From the NCBI RefSeq assembly GCF_008297955.1, contig NZ_VTPY01000002.1, forward strand, positions 310,001-374,000: a DNA stretch of 64,000 nucleotides, written 5' to 3'. Positions 58,531 through 64,000 of this stretch are shown one piece after another. Both the position numbers and the translations under genes were made by a program. Under the pieces are notes generated by a model that did not search any database, was not told the origin of the DNA, and worked only from the letters and a program-made list of their open reading frames with translations. This DNA comes from Billgrantia pellis (GTDB taxonomy: Bacteria > Pseudomonadota > Gammaproteobacteria > Pseudomonadales > Halomonadaceae). Within the stretch, counting starts at the first letter, position 1; each line of letters starts with the position of its first letter.

Positions 58531-59307
58531 TCAGCGATCTCGACGCTCGGTGGAAGGCGAAATCTCGAAGTGACGTCGATAGGCGCGGCTGAAACTGCCT
58601 GGGTCGCGGAAACCGACCAGACTGGCGATGTGCCCGAGACTCAGGCGGCTGTGACGAATCAACGAGCGGGCATGCTCGAGACGACGCCGCTGCACGTAGG
58701 ACAACGGTGTGACGGAGGTGAGGTCGCGAAACAACGCGTGGAAATGCCCCGGGCTCAGGGCGCAGAGCGCCGCGAGTTGCTCGACATGAATCTCGTCGCC
58801 AAGATGACGATCGATCCAGGCGTTGAGCCGCTCGAGGTCGATACGTCCGTTCAGGCGCGCCAAGGGCAACGATGCGATGGCGGCGGAGCCGCGATCCTCG
58901 AGATGCAGGTAGAGCGCACGCAGCAGGAGGGCGGCGATTTCGCTATGCAATGCCGGAAACTGCTCGAGCTGGAGCATCAGCGTGCCGGCGAGACGATTGA
59001 GGCGGGTGGGAACGTCGAAGAAGCGCGGACGCTCGAACAGCCGCTGCATGGCATCGCCATCATGCCACTGCGATAGCGATGCCAGGGATAGGTCGAGTAC
59101 CAGAGTGCGATTGCGGCCATCGCCTTCATACTCATGGTGGCTGGCACAAGGTATCAGGCAACCTCGCCCACCGGTCACCCGATCGCCGACACCCTCGATC
59201 TCGAGTTCAGTGCTACCGCAGGTCGCCAATATCAGCTGATGATGCGAATGGGCATGCGCCACATGCTCTCGCCCCAGATTGGAGGCACGCAGTTCGAGAA
59301 GGGCCAT
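58531..59307 (-). CDS. AraC-family transcriptional regulator
   Basis: A 258-residue regulator with an N-terminal cupin (HSHHQLILATCGSTELEIEG) and a C-terminal pair of helix-turn-helices (VEQLAALCALSPGHFHALFRD; LGHIASLVGFRDPGSFSRAYRRHF). It is on the same strand and 145 bases upstream of the TRAP receptor gene. It is the likely inducer of the transport-deacetylation cluster. Confidence 0.92.
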   Translation of the reverse strand: MALLELRASNLGREHVAHAHSHHQLILATCGSTELEIEGVGDRVTGGRGCLIPCASHHEYEGDGRNRTLVLDLSLASLSQWHDGDAMQRLFERPRFFDVPTRLNRLAGTLMLQLEQFPALHSEIAALLLRALYLHLEDRGSAAIASLPLARLNGRIDLERLNAWIDRHLGDEIHVEQLAALCALSPGHFHALFRDLTSVTPLSYVQRRRLEHARSLIRHSRLSLGHIASLVGFRDPGSFSRAYRRHFEISPSTERRDR

Positions 59308-59403
59308 GACGGTTTCTCGGGATCCGTTCAGTCAGGGTAGATCCTACACTACTCCGACATGCCCCCGGACGAAACCGCCGGCCCGATTCGGTAACGCCCA
59401 CGT

Positions 59404-59694
59404 TCAGCGCCATGGACCGCAACCCCCCTTCTTGGCATGGCCCGGCGGACAGAAGCGTTCGCGATGGCGGTCGTAATATCGGCGGTCATCATGCCGGTAG
59501 CCATCGTACCGGCGGCGATCATGATCATCGTCGTGACGGTGCCGATGGCGATGCTTGCCCTCGTGGTAATGGCGCTCGCCGTCGACCACGATCAGGGGTT
59601 CGGGCGTGACACGCGCCGGCGAGTAGTTGCAGCCACTCAGCGCCAGCGTAGACACGGCAATGGACAGGATGAAACAGCGGAGAGACGTTTTCAT
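59404..59694 (-). CDS. Small His/Arg-rich lipoprotein with CPPG-AKKG-C tail
   Basis: The 96-residue protein has a lipoprotein signal (start MKTSLRCFIL, lipobox ALSGC), a PARV-EPL segment, a run of alternating His/Arg/Asp/Tyr (about residues 40-75) and the C-terminal motif FCPPGHAKKGGC. The His-rich middle may bind metal. It is paralogous to the next gene. The start at 59694 defines the signal peptide; the upstream frame does not belong. Confidence 0.8.
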   Translation of the reverse strand: MKTSLRCFILSIAVSTLALSGCNYSPARVTPEPLIVVDGERHYHEGKHRHRHRHDDDHDRRRYDGYRHDDRRYYDRHRERFCPPGHAKKGGCGPWR

Positions 59695-59826
59695 GGCACA
59701 CCTCGCAGGCAAGCGAATCACGTCCCCTTCGGCTCCCGTTCGGAGTCCTTGTGGCCACGTTCGTCATGACGCGTCTCATGGCCGTCGCCTCTACGGGCAG
59801 GACTCTCGCCTCATCATGTGAAGGGA

Positions 59827-60006
59827 CTAGCAGCGCCCCTTCTTGGCCTGCCCCGGCGGGCAGAAATCACCGCCGTGGCGGCCGCCATGGCCGTCGTCGA
59901 AGATGACCAATGGCTCGGACTTGACGCGGGCCGGTTGGTAACTGCAACCGGCCACCAGCATGACCGAGAGCAGAACGAGAAGTGCAAACATACGTTGCCG
60001 TGACAT
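59827..60006 (-). CDS. Small lipoprotein with CPPG-AKKG-C tail (short paralogue)
   Basis: A 59-residue lipoprotein (start MSRQRMFALL, lipobox LVAGC) that shares C-Y-PARV-EPL with its neighbour and ends FCPPGQAKKGRC, but lacks the long His/Arg-rich insert. Proteins with this tail recur in Halomonas-type genomes as I recall; no function is known. Cell-envelope location is predicted. Confidence 0.78.
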   Translation of the reverse strand: MSRQRMFALLVLLSVMLVAGCSYQPARVKSEPLVIFDDGHGGRHGGDFCPPGQAKKGRC

Positions 60007-60166
60007 GGTTATCTCCAAGTTGGCGAACAGTGTTCATTGTAACGGAATATGGCGCTGGCAACATGTGGCGCACCGGCAACAGGAAAGTCGCCAAACAGCG
60101 ACATTGCCCGCGCCTGGAGAAAGCGCGATAGTGCGGAGCTCATTAGTCGGCCAACAGGACAAGCCC

Positions 60167-61375
60167 ATGGACACCCTTCGCCGCCACTCGCTTTTGCTGA
60201 TCCTGCTCGGCAGTCTGGTGATCTCGCTGGCCATGGGGCTGCGCCATGGCTTCGGCCTGTTCCTCGAGCCGATGAGCAGCGAGCTGGGCTGGGGACGTGA
60301 AGTGTTCGCCTTTGCCCTGGCATTGCAGAACCTGATCTGGGGGTTCGCCCAACCCTTCACCGGCGCCCTGGCGGATCGCTTCGGCGCGGCCCGTGTGGTG
60401 GCGGCCGGCGGTGTGCTCTATGCATTGGGGCTTCTGTTCATGGGGCTTTCCGAGACGGCGCTGGGCATGTCGCTTTCCGCCGGGCTGCTGATCGGGCTGG
60501 GTCTTTCCGGCACCACCTTCTCGGTCATCCTCGGCGCCGTGGGCCGCGCCGTGGCACCCGAGAAGCGCAGTATGGCCATGGGCATCGTCAGCGCGGCAGG
60601 CTCGTTCGGCCAGTTCGCCATGCTGCCGGGTACCCTGGGCCTGCTCGGCTGGCTCGGCTGGTCCGTCGCACTGCTGGCGATGGGAGCCCTGGCGGCCATG
60701 ATGGTGCCGCTAGGCGCCATGCTCAAGGATCGCCCCTCGGCTCGCCAAGCCACCGATCTCTCGCTGCGGGGAGCGCTGGACGAGGCCGCCGGACACCGCG
60801 GCTTCTGGCTGCTCTGCCTGGGCTTCTTCGTATGCGGCTTCCAAGTGGTATTCATCGGCGTACACCTACCCGGCTACCTGTTCGGCAACGACCTCGCCGT
60901 GCATGTGGGTAGCACCACATTGGCCTTGGTGGGCCTGTTCAACATCTTCGGTACCTACGCCGCCGGCTGGCTGGGTGGGCTCTACTCCAAGCCGCGCCTG
61001 CTCAGTTGGCTCTATCTCGCGCGAGGCGCGGTGATTGCAGCCTTCGTGTTCCTGCCGTTGAGCCCCGCCAGCGCCTATCTGTTCGGCATCGCCATCGGCC
61101 TGCTATGGCTCTCCACGGTACCGCTGACCAACGGCATCGTGGCCACGGTATTCGGGGTACGACATCTCTCCATGCTGGGCGGCATCGTCTTCCTGTTCCA
61201 TCAGGTCGGCTCGTTCACCGGGGTATGGCTGGGCGGAATGCTCTACGATTTGCATGGCGATTATGATGTGGTGTGGAAGCTCGCCATCCTGCTCTCGGTG
61301 GCGGCAGCCCTGCTGCATTGGTTCATCAGCGAAGCCCCCATCGAGCGGCCCGTCGCTCAGGAGGCGCAGGCATGA
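60167..61375 (+). CDS. MFS transporter (oxalate/formate antiporter-like, monocarboxylate type)
   Basis: A 402-residue, 12-span major facilitator. The start MDTLRRHSLL at 60167 has AGGACAAG upstream. LRHGFGLFLEPMSSELGWGRE, GALADRFGAARVVAAGG and GGLYSKPRLL match the MFS loop 2-3 and central loop patterns of monocarboxylate/oxalate-type transporters. The gene is coupled to a 41-residue membrane protein at its 3' end. Substrate unknown. Confidence 0.9.
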   Translation: MDTLRRHSLLLILLGSLVISLAMGLRHGFGLFLEPMSSELGWGREVFAFALALQNLIWGFAQPFTGALADRFGAARVVAAGGVLYALGLLFMGLSETALGMSLSAGLLIGLGLSGTTFSVILGAVGRAVAPEKRSMAMGIVSAAGSFGQFAMLPGTLGLLGWLGWSVALLAMGALAAMMVPLGAMLKDRPSARQATDLSLRGALDEAAGHRGFWLLCLGFFVCGFQVVFIGVHLPGYLFGNDLAVHVGSTTLALVGLFNIFGTYAAGWLGGLYSKPRLLSWLYLARGAVIAAFVFLPLSPASAYLFGIAIGLLWLSTVPLTNGIVATVFGVRHLSMLGGIVFLFHQVGSFTGVWLGGMLYDLHGDYDVVWKLAILLSVAAALLHWFISEAPIERPVAQEAQA

Positions 61376-61497
61376 GTCGTCTTCATGTGCTGAAAACCGC
61401 CGCATTGCTGGCCTTAGGCGTCGCATTGGCCCTGGTGTGGTGGGGTTGGCAGAATGCCGACGCCTCACTATTGCTGCTCGGCACACGGTTGTGCTGA
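61372..61497 (+). CDS. 41-residue membrane protein coupled to the MFS gene
   Basis: The ATG overlaps the MFS stop (ATGA) and is preceded by a strong AGGAGG. The product has a positive N-terminus (MSRLHVLK), one hydrophobic span, then WWGWQNAD and a short hydrophobic end. Tight coupling and the ribosome site support a real gene, perhaps an accessory peptide of the transporter. Its last 30 bases overlap the convergent LysR gene. No homologue is known to me. Confidence 0.65.
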   Translation: MSRLHVLKTAALLALGVALALVWWGWQNADASLLLLGTRLC

Positions 61498-62463
61498 GCC
61501 GTACAAGCCCTCTGCCTTTATCTCTTCCCCACTCGGCGCCAGCGCCCAGGCGGTGTGGCTTGTGAAGTCGATCTCGGCGATATTCTCGGCCAGGAAGTCG
61601 AGCAGCGCCCGCACCGCGGGTAGCACGCCGCGACGCGACGGAAAGACGGCATGCAGGATCCCTCCCCGCGGTTCCCAGCCGGGTAGCACGTCGATGAGGC
61701 GCCCCGCCTTGAGGTCTTGTCCGGCCACCAGCAGCGCCAGCTTGACCACGCCCAGGCCCGCCAGCGCAGCCTGATGCAGCGTCTCGGCATTATCGGTGAC
61801 CAGCCGTGGTTGGTGACGAATCCGGGCGGTCGCGCCATCCGGCCCATCGAGTACCCAAAGGTGCTGCCTGTCGATCTGGTCGAAATCGAGGCTAGGCAAT
61901 CCCGCCAGATCCCCCGGCACCTGCGGCCTCTGCCGCTTCTCGAAGAGCACTGGCGCTGCCATCAGACGCTGGGGGCTGCGAGACAACACCTTCATCGAGA
62001 GGTCGCTGTCCTCGAGCGGCGGGAAGCGCACGCGGATGGCCATGTCGAAGCCTTCCCTGATCACGTCCACCCTGCGACTAGTGGCTTCTACCTGCACCTC
62101 CACGTCGGGGCACTGCGCCATGAAGCGCACCAGCAGCGGAGTAATCAGGTAGTGCAGCAGGCTCGGTGGGCAGCTCAACCGCACCGTGCCCCTCGGCGGA
62201 GCGAGATTGCGTTGGATCAGCTCCTCGGCCGACTCAGCCTCGACCAGCATCGCCGCACAGTGGCGGTAATAGGCCTGGCCCAGCTCGGTGACTGACAGGT
62301 GGCGTGTCGAGCGCTGGATCAGGCGTGTGCCCAGGCGCTCCTCCAACTGAGCGATACGCCGGCTCAGTTTCGATTTGGGCACTCCTAGAGCACGTCCGGC
62401 TGGAGCGAAGCCACCGTGGTCCACCACCTGCACGAAGTAATAGAGGTCGTTGAGATCCTGCAT
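61468..62463 (-). CDS. LysR-family regulator
   Basis: The 331-residue regulator starts MQDLNDLYYFVQVVDHGGFAPAGRALGVPKS, in two runs, typical of the AaeR/DsvA-type group beside pirin or quinone genes. The HTH is ALGVPKSKLSRRIAQLEERLG. It is divergent from pirin with 127 bases between starts, a common arrangement in which it controls pirin and the next hydrolase. Confidence 0.92.
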   Translation of the reverse strand: MQDLNDLYYFVQVVDHGGFAPAGRALGVPKSKLSRRIAQLEERLGTRLIQRSTRHLSVTELGQAYYRHCAAMLVEAESAEELIQRNLAPPRGTVRLSCPPSLLHYLITPLLVRFMAQCPDVEVQVEATSRRVDVIREGFDMAIRVRFPPLEDSDLSMKVLSRSPQRLMAAPVLFEKRQRPQVPGDLAGLPSLDFDQIDRQHLWVLDGPDGATARIRHQPRLVTDNAETLHQAALAGLGVVKLALLVAGQDLKAGRLIDVLPGWEPRGGILHAVFPSRRGVLPAVRALLDFLAENIAEIDFTSHTAWALAPSGEEIKAEGLYGSAQPCAEQQ

Positions 62464-62590
62464 GGCTTATCGCTCCCCCATCGTTCTACTCATGGAACGC
62501 AGCGTGCGAATTATAGCCTCTACTGGCAAGAGCGTTGCTTCTCTAGGCTTGCTGTATCGGGCAAAAGCCCAATCCATCAGGAGCCAGACC

Positions 62591-63460
62591 ATGAAAAAGA
62601 TTCTCGGCATCTATGGCGCCCCACGCGGCCACTGGGTCGGTGACGGCTTTCCCGTCCGCTCCCTGTTCTCCTATGACCGTCTGGGTGCCGATCACCTTAG
62701 CCCCTTCCTGCTACTCGACCATGCCGGTCCCCACGATTTCGCCCCGGCAAGCCGTCCCCGCGGCGTCGGTGCACACCCACACCGTGGCTTCGAGACCGTG
62801 ACCCTGATCTACAAGGGCGAGCTGGAACATCGCGACTCCACCGGCAGCGGCGGGCGTATCGGCGAAGGAGACGTCCAATGGATGACCGCCGGGGCGGGCA
62901 TCGTCCACGAGGAGTTTCACTCCGGCAACTTCACGCAGCAGGGCGGCACCCTGGACATGGTGCAACTGTGGGTCAATTTGCCGGCCGAGCACAAATCGAC
63001 GCCGGCGGCCTACCAGACGCTCCTCGATGCCGATATCCCACGGGTCGCGCTTCCGCAGCGAGCCGGGGAGCTGCGGGTGATTGCCGGTGAGTATCGGGGG
63101 CATCGAGGCCCGGCCCACACCTTCACTCCGATCGAGGTCTGGGATCTGCGGGTGGCACCGGGCACCGAAACCACCCTGGCAGTTCCCGAAGGTCACACCA
63201 CACTGCTGGTGGTGCTCGAAGGGACCGTGCAGGTCAACAGCGAGGCTGTCGTCCGTGACGAAGCCGTGGTGGCCTTCCAGCGCCAGGGCGACGAGATACG
63301 TCTTGAGGCCAACAACGACGCCAAGCTGCTGCTGCTCGCCGGGGCGCCCCTGGGGGAGCCAGTGGTGGGCTACGGTCCCTTCGTGATGAACAGCGAGGCG
63401 GAGATTCACCAGGCCTTTGCCGAATTCCAGGCCGGCAAGTTCGGCCGCCTGGAGGGCTAG
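62591..63460 (+). CDS. Pirin-family protein
   Basis: A 289-residue bicupin. The N-terminal cupin has the four iron ligands of pirins: His in GVGAHPHRGFETVTL (HPHRG) plus His and Glu in AGAGIVHEE. Bacterial pirins act as quercetinases or regulatory metalloproteins; sequence does not choose. The ATG at 62591 starts MKKILGIYGAP. A YcaC-type hydrolase gene follows in the same direction. Confidence 0.92.
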   Translation: MKKILGIYGAPRGHWVGDGFPVRSLFSYDRLGADHLSPFLLLDHAGPHDFAPASRPRGVGAHPHRGFETVTLIYKGELEHRDSTGSGGRIGEGDVQWMTAGAGIVHEEFHSGNFTQQGGTLDMVQLWVNLPAEHKSTPAAYQTLLDADIPRVALPQRAGELRVIAGEYRGHRGPAHTFTPIEVWDLRVAPGTETTLAVPEGHTTLLVVLEGTVQVNSEAVVRDEAVVAFQRQGDEIRLEANNDAKLLLLAGAPLGEPVVGYGPFVMNSEAEIHQAFAEFQAGKFGRLEG

Positions 63461-63480
63461 CGGCCCTGCCGCAGCCAACC

Positions 63481-63504
63481 GCGCCCGGTCTCGCTGCCGG
63501 GCGC
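63481..63504 (+). terminator. Hairpin between pirin and ycaC-like genes
   Basis: GCGCCCGG and CCGGGCGC form an 8-bp stem with an 8-base loop, followed only by TTC. It may partly terminate or stabilise the pirin mRNA; the next gene begins 30 bases later with a clear AAGGAG site. Confidence 0.4.
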
Positions 63505-63533
63505 TTCACTCGAGAAAGCCAAGGAGAAACGAG

Positions 63534-64000
63534 ATGTCCTATTCCTATAACCGCCTGAACAAGGATGATGTGGCCCTGCTAATGGTCGATCATCAGTCCG
63601 GCCTGCTCTCGCTGGTGCGCGACTTCAGCCCCGACGACTTCAAGAACAACGTGCTGGCCCTGGCCGACATCGCCAAGTTCTTCGAGATCCCCACCATCCT
63701 CACCACCAGCTTCGAAGACGGCCCCAATGGACCGATGGTGCCCGAACTCAAGGCAGCCTTCCCCGATGCGTCCTACTTCGCCCGCCCCGGTCAGATCAAC
63801 GCCTGGGACAACGAGGAGTTCGTGGCGGCCGTCAAGGCCACCGGCAAGAAGCAACTGCTGATCGCTGGGGTGGTCACGGAAGTCTGCGTTGCCTTCCCGG
63901 CGCTCTCGGCACTGGAGGAAGGTTTCGAGGTGTTCGTGGTCACTGACGCCTCAGGCACCTTCAACCCAACCACCCGTGAGGCGGCCTGGGATCGCATGTC
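63534..64000 (+). CDS. YcaC-like isochorismatase-family hydrolase (partial, cut by window end)
   Basis: The gene starts at ATG 63534 with AAGGAGAAACGAG and is open to the window edge, 155 codons in. The sequence MSYSYNRLNKDDVALLMVDH and QSGLLSLVRDF match YcaC-type cysteine hydrolases. The catalytic Asp (VDHQSG) and Cys in GVVTEVCVAF are present. YcaC proteins are octameric; substrate is unknown. It is the second gene after pirin. Confidence 0.9.
   Translation, partial: MSYSYNRLNKDDVALLMVDHQSGLLSLVRDFSPDDFKNNVLALADIAKFFEIPTILTTSFEDGPNGPMVPELKAAFPDASYFARPGQINAWDNEEFVAAVKATGKKQLLIAGVVTEVCVAFPALSALEEGFEVFVVTDASGTFNPTTREAAWDRM

Overview
The window reads as ordinary chromosome of a high-GC gammaproteobacterium. 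The best guess is Halomonadaceae (Halomonas or a close relative). This rests on inference from gene content: a urt-ure block, a PhhR/PhhAB/HppD phenylalanine-tyrosine pathway, TRAP and tripartite tricarboxylate transporters, and small lipoproteins ending in a CPPG-AKKG-C motif. No rRNA, tRNA, CRISPR array, prophage, integrase or insertion sequence was seen. The end of the window cuts one gene (YcaC-like hydrolase).

Layout. 0.1-4.6 kb: an ApbC/Mrp P-loop protein, a Gln-rich coiled-coil membrane protein, a lipoprotein, a 24-residue membrane peptide, a YihY-family protein and a LapA-domain protein. 4.6-17.3 kb: one nitrogen block on the minus strand, urtABCDE (urea ABC importer) then ureDABC-EFG and a HupE/UreJ nickel permease. 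Both halves have a sigma-54-type promoter with NtrC-like palindromes upstream. urtB has an apparent frameshift in its signal peptide. 17.3-24.3 kb: tctABC (tripartite tricarboxylate transporter), facing a four-gene plus-strand regulatory operon of a shortened IclR regulator, response regulator, sensor kinase and periplasmic binding protein. 24.3-29.6 kb: NSS transporter, hppD, argO/argP and a thiamine-binding-type protein. Two copies of a hairpin-rich intergenic repeat lie here.

29.6-36.9 kb: a translationally coupled three-gene condensin-like operon (kleisin-like, small partner, 1633-residue SMC-like ATPase). It resembles MukBEF/MksBEF/Wadjet in layout, but lacks a nearby JetD-type nuclease and has unusual Walker A and Walker B residues. 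37-41 kb: a hydrolase interrupted by an in-frame TGA, a DUF99 protein, a RecQ-family helicase and a membrane protein. 41-44.3 kb: phhR, phhA and phhB; TyrR-type boxes precede both phhA and the distant hppD. 44.4-49.5 kb: a ComEA-like protein, an SDR reductase, fxsA, groES-groEL behind a near-consensus RpoH promoter, and trmJ. Between trmJ and a DUF4105 gene is a strong candidate for a CsrB/RsmZ-type regulatory RNA.

50.8-59.3 kb: a minus-strand catabolic cluster. A TRAP transporter is followed by two histone-deacetylase-fold amidohydrolases, RidA, an ornithine-cyclodeaminase-like protein and a class IV aminotransferase, with an AraC regulator upstream. The set suggests import and deacetylation of an acetylated amine or amino acid, then amine/imine metabolism. 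59.4-64 kb: two paralogous small lipoproteins, an MFS transporter with a coupled 41-residue membrane protein, and a LysR regulator divergent from pirin and a YcaC-like hydrolase.
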